Shown piece by piece: positions 55,979-64,000 of a stretch of DNA of 64,000 nt. Origin of the DNA: Streptomyces tuirus (GTDB lineage Bacteria; Actinomycetota; Actinomycetes; Streptomycetales; Streptomycetaceae); the NCBI GenBank assembly GCA_018195615.1, contig JAGTPG010000002.1, forward strand, positions 1,922,001 to 1,986,000, read 5' to 3'. The notes beneath the pieces were generated by a model. That model was not told where the DNA came from. It did not search any database and saw only the letters and a program-made list of their open reading frames with translations. The position numbers and the translations under genes were made by a program. The stretch's first letter is position 1, and each line of letters opens with the position of its first letter.

Positions 55979-56869
55979 GTGTCGGTTCTTGTCCTGGTGC
56001 TCGCTGTGAGTGCTGCCTGCTGTCTGGGCTTCGGCTTCGTCCTGCAGCAGAACGCGGCCCAGCGCGCCCCGCTCAACGACTTCCTGTCCTTCCGGCTGCT
56101 GATCGATCTGGTGAAGGTGCCGCGATGGCTCGGCGGTATCGCGCTGATGGTGGTCGGCATGGCGCTCGGCGCCGCCGCGCTGGGACAGGGTGAGCTGTCG
56201 CTGGTGGAGCCACTCCTGGCGACGAACCTGCTCTTCGCGCTCGCGCTGTCCCGCCGGCAGACCCGGCAGCCTCTGGGCCGTCAGGGCTGGGCGGGCCTGC
56301 TGCTGCTGGCGGGCGGGGTGAGCGCGTTCATCGTGGCGGGCGAGCCGCAGGGCGGCACCGCGACGGCCGATCCCATGCGGCAGTGGTTGATCATCGGGGC
56401 CATGATCGGGCTCGCCCTGCTCCTCACGGCGCACGCGAAGCGCTCCCGGCTGAGCTCCGGACCGGTGCTGCTGGCGCTGGCCGCCGGGCTGCTGTACGGC
56501 GTGCAGGACGCGCTGACCCGGGTGAGCGGCCAGATGTTCTCCGAGGGCGGCTTCGCCGAGCTGCTGACCGGCTGGCAACCCTACGCGGTCCTGGCGCTGG
56601 GCGTGACGGGCCTGCTGCTCGTACAGAGCGCGTTCGAGACCGCGTCCCTGCGCAAGTCGCTGCCCGCCCTGACCGCGGCCCAGCCGCTCGCCGGGATCAT
56701 CTGCGGTGTCGGCTTCCTGGGCGACCGGCTGCGGACCGACGCGGTGGCCCTGTCCTGGGAGGCGGGCGGCCTGCTGGCCGTGGTCGCCGGGATCGTGCTG
56801 CTGGGGCTGCATCCGGCGATGCCGACGGGGAAGGTGCCGGTCCCCGTGGCCCAGCTTCAGCCGCAGTGA
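55979..56869 (+). CDS. DMT-superfamily (EamA-like) membrane transporter
   Basis: The 296-residue protein has about nine to ten transmembrane helices in two related halves. It starts VLVLVLAVSAACCLGFGFVL and has LGAAALGQGELSLVEPLLAT, a Glu/Pro-containing helix found in the DMT group of actinobacteria, and LPALTAAQPLAGIICGVGFL in the second half. Substrate unknown. GTG 55979 lacks a strong ribosome site. The C-terminus is a short polar tail. Monocistronic by spacing; the Nudix gene follows 42 bases on. Confidence 0.85.
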   Translation: MSVLVLVLAVSAACCLGFGFVLQQNAAQRAPLNDFLSFRLLIDLVKVPRWLGGIALMVVGMALGAAALGQGELSLVEPLLATNLLFALALSRRQTRQPLGRQGWAGLLLLAGGVSAFIVAGEPQGGTATADPMRQWLIIGAMIGLALLLTAHAKRSRLSSGPVLLALAAGLLYGVQDALTRVSGQMFSEGGFAELLTGWQPYAVLALGVTGLLLVQSAFETASLRKSLPALTAAQPLAGIICGVGFLGDRLRTDAVALSWEAGGLLAVVAGIVLLGLHPAMPTGKVPVPVAQLQPQ

Positions 56870-56911
56870 GGCCGCTCTCCGCCGGCAGGCCTGCCCTGCT
56901 TGGATGAAGGC

Positions 56912-57424
56912 ATGAGCGCTGACGAGATCCTCGACATCGTCGACGAGCACGACCGGGTCGTCGGGCAGTCGCCCCGAGGCGAGGCCTACGCCCGGGGTCT
57001 GCGGCACCGCTGCGTGTTCATCCAGGCCCGGGACGCCGAGGGCCGGATCTTCGTGCACCGGCGAACGCCGACCAAGCTGGTCTTTCCCTCCCTGTACGAC
57101 ATGTTCGTCGGCGGAGTGGTCGGCGCGGGCGAGGCCTACGAGACGGCGGCCCTGCGCGAGGCCGAGGAGGAACTGGGCGTGACCGGCCTGCCGCGGCCGC
57201 GGTACCTCTTCAAGTTCCTCTACGACAACGGCGCCGGCCAGACCTGGTGGTCGGCGGTGTACGAGGTCCGCTGCGAGCTCCCTGTCCGGCCGCAGACCGA
57301 GGAGGTCGCCTGGCACGACTTCCTGCCCGAGGACGAGGTGCTGCGGCGTCTGCGGGACTGGGAGTGGGTGCCGGACGGGCTGGCGGCGTACGAGCGGCTC
57401 AGGGCGTTCCGGTCGACGGGCTGA
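56912..57424 (+). CDS. Nudix hydrolase
   Basis: The 170-residue protein has the Nudix box GGVVGAGEAYETAALREAEE (GX5EX7REXXEE then LGV) intact. N-terminal ILDIVDEHDRVVGQSPRGEA and HRCVFIQARDAEGRIFVHRR resemble the YfcD/isopentenyl-diphosphate isomerase-like subgroup, whose members hydrolyse nucleotide or CoA diphosphates. Substrate not known. ATG 56912 is chosen over ATG 56900; neither has a good ribosome site. A Nudix protein beside two DUF202 genes gives no pathway clue. Confidence 0.88.
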   Translation: MSADEILDIVDEHDRVVGQSPRGEAYARGLRHRCVFIQARDAEGRIFVHRRTPTKLVFPSLYDMFVGGVVGAGEAYETAALREAEEELGVTGLPRPRYLFKFLYDNGAGQTWWSAVYEVRCELPVRPQTEEVAWHDFLPEDEVLRRLRDWEWVPDGLAAYERLRAFRSTG

Positions 57425-57502
57425 GCGGGCTCCCGCCGGGGCCGCGAAGGATCCGCCGCAGCGGGCGCTCGGCGCGGACAGCGTGCCGGTAGGGTCGCGC
57501 AT

Positions 57503-57904
57503 GTGATCGAGTTCGTACGGAACGTCCGGTTGTGGTTCGCGCCCGCGGAGATCCGGCGGGACGGCGAGACGCCCGACTACCGGTTCTCGCTAGCGAACGA
57601 ACGCACCTTCCTCGCCTGGCTGCGCACCGCGCTCGCGCTGATCGGCGGTGGTTTCGCCGTGGACCAGTTCCTGCCGGACCTGCGCTGGGGCTGGCGGGTG
57701 GGGCTGGCGCTCGCGCTGCTGGCCGCGGGCGTGCTGTGCTCACTGCGCGCGGTCAACCACTGGGTGCGCTGCGAGCGCGCCATGCGCCGGGGCGGGGACC
57801 TGCCGGTGTCCCGGTTCCCAGCGGTGCTCAGCCTCGTCGTCGCGATCGTGGCGCTCGCCATGGTCGTCGTGGTGCTGGTGGGGTGGGAGGGTGAGCGCGC
57901 GTGA
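57503..57904 (+). CDS. DUF202 membrane protein (YidH-like)
   Basis: The 133-residue protein has the DUF202 start RFSLANERTFLAWLRTALAL and three hydrophobic helices (GWRVGLALALLAAGVLCSLR, VLSLVVAIVALAMVVVVLVG). Family function is unknown. GTG 57503 has no ribosome site, and TAGGGT is seven bases upstream, so it is probably leaderless. It overlaps or abuts the second DUF202 gene. Confidence 0.85.
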   Translation: MIEFVRNVRLWFAPAEIRRDGETPDYRFSLANERTFLAWLRTALALIGGGFAVDQFLPDLRWGWRVGLALALLAAGVLCSLRAVNHWVRCERAMRRGGDLPVSRFPAVLSLVVAIVALAMVVVVLVGWEGERA

Positions 57905-58225
57905 GAGCATGCCTCGGGACCCCGACCGCGACCCCGGGCTCCAGCCCGAGCGAACCCGCCTCGCGTGGCGGCGGACGACACTCTCGAGCACGGTGACCGC
58001 CGTGCTCGCCGTGAGGGCCGCGCTGCACGGCGGGGCGTCGGCGCCCGGCATCGTGGCGTGCGCCCTGTGCGGCGCGCTGTGGCTGGGCTTCCTGAGCGTG
58101 GCCCACCGGCGTATCCGCGCCCTCGCGGCCTCCCCAGCCCGGTGGCGTTCTCGCCCCGGCACGCCACGGCCACGGTCCTGTGCACGGTGGCGATGGCGGT
58201 GTGCGGGGCCACGCTGGTCCTCTAG
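57891..58225 (+). CDS. Second DUF202 membrane protein (one apparent single-base deletion)
   Basis: PGLQPERTRLAWRRTTLSST is the DUF202 signature, followed by two helices (AVLAVRAALHGGASAPGIVA; LCGALWLGFLSVAHRRI). The frame breaks at 58133-58136; one C restores ALAASPSPVAFSPRHATATV and a third helix, TVLCTVAMAVCGATLVL. Restored length is 111 residues from GTG 57891; ATG 57909 is the alternative. The pair with the preceding gene is a common arrangement and the gene overlaps it by 14 bases. A tandem repeat array begins 31 bases after the stop. Confidence 0.8.
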
Positions 58226-58255
58226 GCAGGCGCGGCGGCTACCGGGCAGGCGACT

Positions 58256-58404
58256 CACCGTGCCTGCGCCGGCGACGCACGGTTCCTGGGCCCCGGCTCA
58301 CGGTTCCTGCGCCGGCGGCGCACGGTTCCTGGGCCGCCGGCTCACGGTTCCTGGGCCCCCGGCTCACGGTTCCTGCGCCGGCGGCGCACGGTTCCTGGCC
58401 GACA
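58256..58404. repeat. Tandem array of about seven 22-base units
   Basis: The core CACGGTTCCTG occurs at 58278, 58299, 58321, 58343, 58365 and 58387, with a degenerate CACCGTGCCTG at 58256. Spacing is 22, 21, 22, 22, 22 and 22 bases. The 10-11 bases between cores alternate between two forms, near GGCCCCGGCT and CGCCGGCGGCG, so the units come in two kinds. No reading frame with genuine codon use spans it. It is a minisatellite between the DUF202 and oxidoreductase genes. Confidence 0.9.
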
Positions 58405-58444
58405 GCCCGAAGCAGGCCACGCGTCCCGGAGCCGGCGGCCAGGC

Positions 58445-58615
58445 CGTCGGCCCAGGACCAGGACCACGCTCCCCCGCCAGCGGCCACGCCGTCGGCCCAG
58501 GACCAGGACCACGCTCCCCGCCAGCGGCCACGCCGTCAGCCCAGGACCAGGACCACGCTCCCCCGCCAGCGGCCACGCCGTCGGCCCAGGACCAGGACCA
58601 CGCTCCCCCGCCGGC
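58445..58615. repeat. Tandem array of four 45-base units
   Basis: Units begin CGTCGGCCCAGGACCAGG at 58445, 58490, 58534 (with CGTCAG) and 58579; steps are 45, 44 and 45 bases. The 44-base step is one C missing in a CCCCC run, like the errors elsewhere. Each unit contains CAGGACCAGGACCACGCTCC and ends GCCAGCGGCCACGC. The last unit stops at the oxidoreductase stop codon at 58620. Copies are near-identical, so the array is recent or kept uniform. Confidence 0.92.
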
Positions 58616-58619
58616 GGCG

Positions 58620-59563
58620 CTACGCGCCCTCCGTCTCCCAGTCCACCGTCACGACGATCTTGCCGCGGGTCCGGCCCTCCTGGTTCAGCCGGTGTGCGTC
58701 CACCGCCCGCTCCAGGGGAAACGTCTCGGAGACGTGCACGCTCACGACGCCCTGCTCGGCCAGTTCGGACAGCCGCTGGAGATCCTCGGGTCGGGGCGGA
58801 CGAAGTAGTAGCGGCCGCCATAGTTAACGACGTCGCCGTCGGCGATCGACGCCACGCGGCCCTCGGGGGCCAGCAGGTTCGCCGAGACCTTCAGCGCGTC
58901 CCCGCCGATCGTGTCGAACACCGCGTTCACCCCTTCGGGCGCCAGCCCCCGCACCCGCTCGCCCAGGCCCTCGCCGTAGGTCACCGGCTCCCCGCCGAGG
59001 CCCCGCACGAAGTCGTGGTTGGCCTCACTCGCCGTGCCGATCACCCGCGCGCCGAGATGGACACCGAGTTGCACGGCCAGCGAGCCGACACCACCGGCCG
59101 CGGCGTGCACCAGGACGGTCTCGCCCTGTCGCACCTCCAGCACCTTGATCAGCACCTGGTAGGCGGTGAGGCCGACCAGCGGCAGACCCGCCGCCTCCTC
59201 GAAGGAGAGGTTGCGCGGTTTGCGCGCGAGAGTGCGCAGGGGCGCGGCCACGTACTCGGCGAAGGTGCCGCGGGAGAGGAAGTCCTCACGCACGTACCCG
59301 ATGACCTCGTCCCCGACGTCGAACTCCGAGACCGCCACGCCGGGCCGTACGACGACGCCCGAGACGTCCCAGCCGGGCACCACGGGGAAGGCGGCTTCGA
59401 AGACGCCCTCGAGGTGACCCTCGCGGGCCTTCCAGTCGACGGGGTTCACGGCCGCGGCCCGCACCTTCACCAGCACCGCGTCGGGGCCGACCTTCGGATC
59501 GCGGACCTCCCCGAACGCCAGCACCTCGGGTCCGCCGTACCGTGAGTAGCTGATGGCCTTCAT
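58620..59563 (-). CDS. NADPH:quinone oxidoreductase-type MDR enzyme (one apparent single-base deletion)
   Basis: The protein is a zinc-free medium-chain reductase of the quinone oxidoreductase group: VKVRAAAVNPVDWKAREGHL, FPVVPGWDVSGVVVRPG, LPLVGLTAYQVLIKVLEV and the cofactor fold VLVHAAAGGVGSLAVQLGVH. The zinc-binding residues of alcohol dehydrogenases are absent. The frame breaks at 58788-58790; one C restores VRPDPEDLQRLSELAEQGVV and the end VTVDWETEGA. Restored length is 314 residues. ATG 59563. Substrate unknown. The stop touches a tandem repeat array. Confidence 0.9.
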
Positions 59564-59739
59564 GAGTTCGACCTTCCGGGCTCCCCGCGCGCCGCGCAAG
59601 CCGGATGCTCCCCGGCGCCTCGCCTCCGGCGCCGTCGGCCTATCGTGGCTCCGATCACGTTTAGGCCCCACTCTGGACGACATACCGACCGGTCGGCATC
59701 ATGAGTCGGGAACTGTTCACCTGCCTGTAGGAGCGACGC

Positions 59740-60771
59740 ATGAGCCCCGACCATCCGCCCGGACTCGATCTCGACCGGCTGCGCGGCCTGCTCGAACGTG
59801 AGCGGCCCGGCCTGGTGAACGGCCCGCTGTCCGGCCGGCTGATCGAGGGCGGACGGTCGAACCTCACCTACGCGGTCTCCGACGGCACCCGGCAGTGGGG
59901 CGTACGGCGGCCCCCGCTCGGTCATGTCCTGGCCACCGCACACGACATGAAGCGCGAGCACCGGGTGATCAGCGCGCTGCACCCGACGGCCGTGCCCGTT
60001 CCCGAGCCGGTACTGCTGTGCGAGGACGAGGACGTGCTCGGGTCGCCGTTCTACGTCATGGAGTTCGTCGAGGGCACGCCCTACCGGACCGCCGACCAGC
60101 TCGCCCCGCTCGGCCGGAGCGGACCAGGGACGCGGTGCTGAACCTGGTGGACACGCTGGTGGAGCTGCACGCGGTCGACCCGGGCGAGGTGGGCCTCGCG
60201 GACTTCGGCCGGCCCGAAGGCTTCCTCGACCGGCAGCTGCGGCGCTGGGGCAAGCAGCTGGACGCCTCCCGCAACCGCGACCTGGACGGCATCGACGAAC
60301 TGCACGCCGCGCTCGGCCGGGACCTGCCCCGCTCCCCGCGCCGGCCGTCGTGCACGGCGACTACCGGCTCGACAACGTCCTCATCGGTGACGACGACGAG
60401 ATCAAGGCGATCCTGGACTGGGAGATGTCGACGCTCGGCGACCCGCTCACCGACCTCGGTCTGCTGGTGATGTACAGCATGCCGCTCGGCATGTCCGACT
60501 CCCCCGTCTCCACGACCGCCGAGGCCCCGGGCATCCGGCGCCGTCGGAACTCATCGAGCGGTACGCCGCGCGCTCGGGGCGGGACGTCTCCGCGGTCTCC
60601 TGGTACACGGCGTTCGCCTGGTTCAAGCTCGCCGTGATCCTCGAGGGCATCCACTACCGCTACACGCTGGGCCAGACGGTCGGGCGCGGCTTCGACCGCA
60701 TCGGCGACCTCGTCCCCGTCTTCGTCCGGCACGGACTGACCACACTCCACGAAGGCCTCCAGGAGGGCTGA
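59740..60771 (+). CDS. Phosphotransferase-family protein (APH-like), linked to acyl-CoA dehydrogenase (three apparent single-base deletions)
   Basis: The APH/choline-kinase fold is seen in GRLIEGGRSNLTYAVSDG, PVPEPVLLCEDEDVLGSPFY and VMEFVEGTPYR, then the catalytic loop VVHGDYRLDNVLIGDDD (HGDxxxxN) and ILDWEMSTLGDPLTDLGLLV. Breaks at 60114-60115, 60334-60337 and 60528-60530 each need one base, restoring LAPLGPERTRDAVLNLVD, LPRSPAPAVVHGDY and EAPGHPAPSELIERYAA. Restored length is 344 residues. In ACAD10/11-type proteins of animals this domain is fused to an acyl-CoA dehydrogenase and acts in 4-hydroxy-acid breakdown; here the dehydrogenase gene starts five bases on. The same role is inferred. 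Confidence 0.88.
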
Positions 60772-60776
60772 TCCGT

Positions 60777-61989
60777 ATGGACTTCGCTTTCGACGCCCGC
60801 ACCGAAGAGCTGCGCGCCAAACTCCTCGCCTTCATGGACGAGTACGTCTATCCGCCGAGGCCGTCGCGCACGAGCAGCGCGAGCGGCTCGCCTCGCCGTG
60901 GGAGACCGTGCCCGTGGTGGAGGAGCTGAAGGCCGAGGCACGCAGGCAGGGTCTGTGGAACCTCTTCCTGCCGGACTCCGAGTACGGGGCCGGGCTCACC
61001 AACCTCCAGTACGCGCCGCTCGCCGAGATCATGGGCCGCTCGCCGCAGCTCGCGCCGACGGTCACGAACTGCGCCGCACCGGACACCGGCAACATGGAGG
61101 TGCTGACGCAGTTCGGTGACGAGCGGCAGCGGAAGCAGTGGCTGGAGCCGCTGCTGGCCGGTGAGATCCGCTCGGCGTTCGCGATGACCGAGCCGGAGGT
61201 GGCCTCCTCGGACGCCACGAACATCACGACCCGCATCGAGCGGGACGGCGACGAGTACGTCATCACGGGCCGCAAGTGGTACATCTCCGGGGCGATGCAC
61301 CCGGACTGCAACATCATGATCGTCATGGGCAAGACCGACCCGGACGGGGAGGACATCCGCCGTCAGCAGTCCATGGTGCTGGTGCCGCGTGACACGCCCG
61401 GTGTCACCATCAAGCGCGCGATGCAGGTCTTCGGCTACGAGGACCACTACCACGGCGGCCACGCCGAGGTGATCTTCGACCACGCGCGCGTGCCGGTGTC
61501 GAACCTGGTCGGTGAGGAGGGCGGCGGTTTCGCGATCGCGCAGGCGCGGCTCGGTCCGGGCGCATCCACCACTGCATGCGGCTGATCGGCATGGCGGAAC
61601 GGGCGATCGAGCTGATGTGCCGGCGGGCCGTGTCGCGTACGGCGTTCGGGAAGGCGCTGGCTCAGCAGGGCGTGGTGCAGAACTGGATCGCGGACGCGCG
61701 GGTGACGGTCGAGCAGTTGCGGCTGCTGGTGCTGAAGACGGCCTGGCTGATGGACACGGTGGGGAACAAGGGGGCGCACACCGAGATCCAGTCCATCAAG
61801 ATCGCGACGCCCCGGGCGGTGGTGGACATCCTCGACCGGGCGATCCAGCTGCACGGGGCGGGCGGGGTGAGCCAGGACTTCCCGCTGGCGGAGCTGTACG
61901 CCGGGGCGCGGACGCTGATGATCGCGGACGGGCCTGATGAGGTGCATCAGCGGTCGCTGGCTCGGCGGGAGTTGAAGCGGTACGTGTGA
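60777..61989 (+). CDS. Acyl-CoA dehydrogenase (two apparent single-base deletions)
   Basis: FAD-dependent dehydrogenase with FAMTEPEVASSDATNITTRI (flavin/substrate motif), GRKWYISGAMHPDCNIMIVM, LVGEEGGGFAIAQARLGPGR, and the end IQLHGAGGVSQDFPLAELYA. The sequence resembles the ACAD10/11 group. Breaks near 60854 (restores VYPAEAVAHEQRERL) and 61561 (restores GPGRIHHCMRLIGMAERA) each need one base. Restored length is 404 residues. ATG 60777 is five bases from the upstream phosphotransferase stop, with GGAGGG before it. It is followed by a 15-base inverted repeat and a convergent TetR gene. Acyl chain specificity cannot be read. Confidence 0.9.
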
Positions 61990-62043
61990 TGCCGGTGGGC
62001 GGTGGGGGTTTCTCGCCCCCGCCGCCCCTACCCGTCCCATCCT

Positions 62044-62136
62044 CCAGGGGCTCCGCCCTTCGACCCCGGCTTCCTGGCCGACCGATTCGGGTGGTGGGTG
62101 GGCATAGGCCGGGGGTCCAGGGGGCGGAGCCCCTGG
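62044..62136. terminator. 15-base inverted repeat between convergent genes
   Basis: CCAGGGGCTCCGCCC (62044-62058) and GGGCGGAGCCCCTGG (62122-62136) are exact complements with a 63-base loop. GGGGCGGAGCCCC is itself nearly palindromic. Hairpins of this G/C form are common between convergent Streptomyces genes, so a bidirectional terminator is likely. Confidence 0.6.
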
Positions 62137-62141
62137 GGGCC

Positions 62142-62744
62142 TTACGGGCGCAGGGCTCGCATCAGCAGGTCGGCCAGGTGGTCGGCGACCTGCTGGGGGC
62201 TGAGGGGGCCCTCCGGGCGGTACCACGTCGACAGGTGGTGGACCGAGCCGAAGTGGTAGTCCACGACCAGGTCCGCCGGGGTCGCCTTGGAGAAGACGCC
62301 CGACTCCTGGCCCTCCTCGACCAGCGCACGGAAGCGCTCGTGGTAGCGACGGCGCTCGGCGCGCACCTGCTTGTTCTTCTCGGGGCTCAGGTGGTGCATG
62401 GACCGCCAGAAGATCATCGCGTCGTCGAGGTTGTCGATGGTCGTCACCACGACGTCCGCGGCAGCGGCCCGCAGGCGCTTCTCGACCGGCTCGTCGGCGT
62501 CCGCGACGGCGTCGAGCCGCTCCTGCTGGATGCGCAGCACCCGCGCGTACACCTCGTGCAGGAGGTCGTCCTTGGAGCCGAAGTAGTGGTAGAGCGCGCC
62601 TTTGGTGACTCCGGCCGCCTCGACGATCTCCTGCACCGAGGTGCGGTCGTATCCCTGCTCGGCGAAGAGCCGGGTGGCGGCGGCCAGGAGCCGCTGAGGC
62701 ACGGGAGTGCCGTCCGAGTCCGTGGTCCTGGGCACTGCCGCCAC
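62142..62744 (-). CDS. TetR-family regulator, FadR/KstR-like
   Basis: The 200-residue protein has the TetR helix-turn-helix RLLAAATRLFAEQGYDRTSV and EAAGVTKGALYHYFGSKDDL, then an all-helical ligand domain. It is read in the same frame as the upstream acyl-CoA ligase only because the ligase stop is lost in a missing base. GTG 62744 (VAAVPRTTDS) is the probable start, 19 bases after the restored ligase stop at 62764-62766; GTG 62735 is an alternative. Position with a ligase, a dehydrogenase and the phosphotransferase-like gene suggests control of fatty-acid genes by acyl-CoA, by analogy to known TetR regulators. Confidence 0.85.
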   Translation of the reverse strand: MAAVPRTTDSDGTPVPQRLLAAATRLFAEQGYDRTSVQEIVEAAGVTKGALYHYFGSKDDLLHEVYARVLRIQQERLDAVADADEPVEKRLRAAAADVVVTTIDNLDDAMIFWRSMHHLSPEKNKQVRAERRRYHERFRALVEEGQESGVFSKATPADLVVDYHFGSVHHLSTWYRPEGPLSPQQVADHLADLLMRALRP

Positions 62745-62763
62745 CTGCCTTTCCGTTCTGCTG

Positions 62764-64000
62764 TCAGTTGTCTTGCGTCCGGGAACGCAGTTCCGACGGA
62801 GGATCTTCCCACTGGCCGTCTTCGGCAAGTCGGGCAGGATCTCCACCTGACGCGGGTATTTGTAGGCGGCCAGTCTCTCCTTGCAGTAGGCGGCGAGCGC
62901 ATCCGGGTCCGTCTCGGTGTCCGGACGCAGGCTGATGTAGGCCTTGACGGTCTCCCCGCGATACCCGTCGGGCACGCCGACGACGGCGGCCTCGCGCACC
63001 GCCGGGTGCGTGTAGAGCACGTCCTCGACCTCACGCGGCCACACCTTGAAGCCGGACGCGTTGATCATGTCCTTCTTGCGGTCGACGACGTACAGCCAGC
63101 CCTGCTCGTCCATGAAGCCGATGTCGCCGGTGCGCAGTTCGGCGTCGGGGAAGGTCTCGGCGGTGGCGTCGGGGCGGCGCCAGTAGCCGGGCACGACCTG
63201 CGGGCCCCGTACGACGATCTCGCCCTGCTCGCCGAACGGCACCTCCTCGCCGTTGTCGTCGACGATCCGTACGACCGTGTCGGGGCCGGGCAGGCCCACG
63301 GCGAGGGTCCCGGACACCGGGTCGACGGGCGCCTGAAGACCGGGCGGCACAGAGGCGCAGGGCGCGGTGCACTCGGTCAGCCCGTAGCCGTTGCGGATGT
63401 ACGGCCCGAAGCCCGCCCGGAACTTCTCCACCAGCGCCGGCGGCAGCGGGCGCCGCCGGAGGAGATCACCCGGAAGGAGGAGAAGTGCTCGCGGGTCACG
63501 GAGGGGTGGGCGGCCAGGGCCATGAAGGCCGTGGACGGGCCGACCGTGTAGTGCGGCCGGTGCTCGGCGAACGCGTCGAGCACCACGCCCGCCTCGAAGC
63601 GGTAGGCCAGCACGAGCGTGCCCCCGCTGTTCAGACAGGCCCCGAACTGGCAGACCATGCCGGTGATGTGGAACAGCGGCGCCAGCGCGAAGTACACCGG
63701 CCGCTCGGGCAGCCCGAGTCCCGTCCGCTGCCGCTCGGCGTTGTACATGATGTTGCCGTGGGTGTTGGTGGCGCCCTTGGGCGTGCCGCTGGTGCCCGAT
63801 GTGTAGCTGATCAGCGCGATGTCGGAGGGGCCGGGTTCTCGATCGGCCGGTGCCGTGTTGCCGGCCCGCGCCACCGTCACCAGGTCCTCGGCGTCCGAGG
63901 CATGCGGCAGCCGCTCGAAGGTCAGCACGCGCGCGTCGTCACGCGTCTGGAAGTCCAGCTCGCATCCGGTGAGCACGATCCGTACGGGCGAGTCCGCCGC
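62764..64000 (-). CDS. fadD: Acyl-CoA synthetase (AMP-forming), partial; runs off the window (two apparent single-base deletions)
   Basis: The ANL-superfamily ligase activates fatty acids as CoA esters through an acyl-AMP. Motifs present are ISYTSGTSGTPKGA (phosphate loop), GYGLTECTAPCA, ELRTGDIGFMDEQGWLYVVD and RKKDMINASGFKVWP. About 410 C-terminal residues are seen; the N-terminus lies to the right of the window. A break at 63448-63450 needs one C and restores SSGGAPLPPALVEKFRAGFG. Another at 62793-62794 needs one base and restores GKILRRELRSRTQDN and the stop, so it does not fuse with TetR. TetR follows after 19 bases, so both are cotranscribed. Confidence 0.9.

Noticed and set aside
58256..58615. 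CRISPR array
   Set aside because: Units are direct tandem repeats without unique spacers, and there are no cas genes.
62142..63431. Ligase-TetR fusion protein
   Set aside because: A single missing base near 62793 removes the ligase stop; the restored end matches the usual ligase C-terminus.

Overview
The window is high-GC actinobacterial chromosome, almost certainly a Streptomyces close to S. coelicolor. The gene content and order match what I remember of the S. coelicolor interval from about SCO1640 (pafA) to SCO1690. The genus is supported by chaplins, a gyl glycerol operon, mycothiol synthesis (mshC), the Pup-proteasome system and G/C-ending codons throughout. It is housekeeping chromosome; I see no transposon, prophage or CRISPR array.

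Layout. 1-15.1 kb: the pupylation/proteasome locus (pafA, prcA, prcB, an endonuclease VII-type gene, pup, dop, arc), with trmI, a site-2 protease and a RecB-type nuclease beyond it, and an MFS/LacI pair inserted near pafA. 15.1-20.3 kb: an orphan response regulator, two tandem peptide-type ABC binding lipoproteins with no permease, and a HAD hydrolase. 20.4-24 kb: metH. 24.2-29.4 kb: gylR and the glpF-glpK-glpD operon. 29.4-42.6 kb: a FadR-type regulator, a PAC2 protein, mshC with three conserved companion genes, CorA, a ferritin-like protein, an F420-type oxidoreductase, an aldo/keto reductase, a RecD-like protein without a Walker A motif, and small conserved genes. 42.6-43.9 kb: chpC and chpH. 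44-50.8 kb: an M20 peptidase, tRNA-Leu(GAG), a SEC-C protein and a gluconate/idonate catabolic cluster with its GntR regulator. 51-58.2 kb: membrane proteins, a cytochrome b/molybdoenzyme pair, an APC permease, a Nudix protein and two DUF202 proteins. 58.25-58.62 kb: two tandem-repeat arrays. 58.6-64 kb: a quinone oxidoreductase and a fatty-acid cluster (phosphotransferase-like, acyl-CoA dehydrogenase, TetR, acyl-CoA ligase running off the end).

How genes work together. Dop and PafA mature Pup and ligate it to proteins, ARC unfolds pupylated proteins, and PrcAB degrades them. GlpF, GlpK and GlpD take glycerol to dihydroxyacetone phosphate under GylR, and near-identical operator-like sites sit before gylR and glpF. 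GntK, the GntP-type permease, an SDR and an idonate-type dehydrogenase feed gluconate or idonate into 6-phosphogluconate under a FadR-type repressor.

Quality warning. About 27 places in 20 genes need one extra base to restore a conserved protein. Every one is a missing G or C, nearly always in a G/C run, and they hit essential or highly conserved genes (prcA, prcB, dop, arc, trmI, metH, glpK, glpD). I read them as base-calling deletions, not biology. Affected genes are given as single full-length CDS, with the break positions in the entry.
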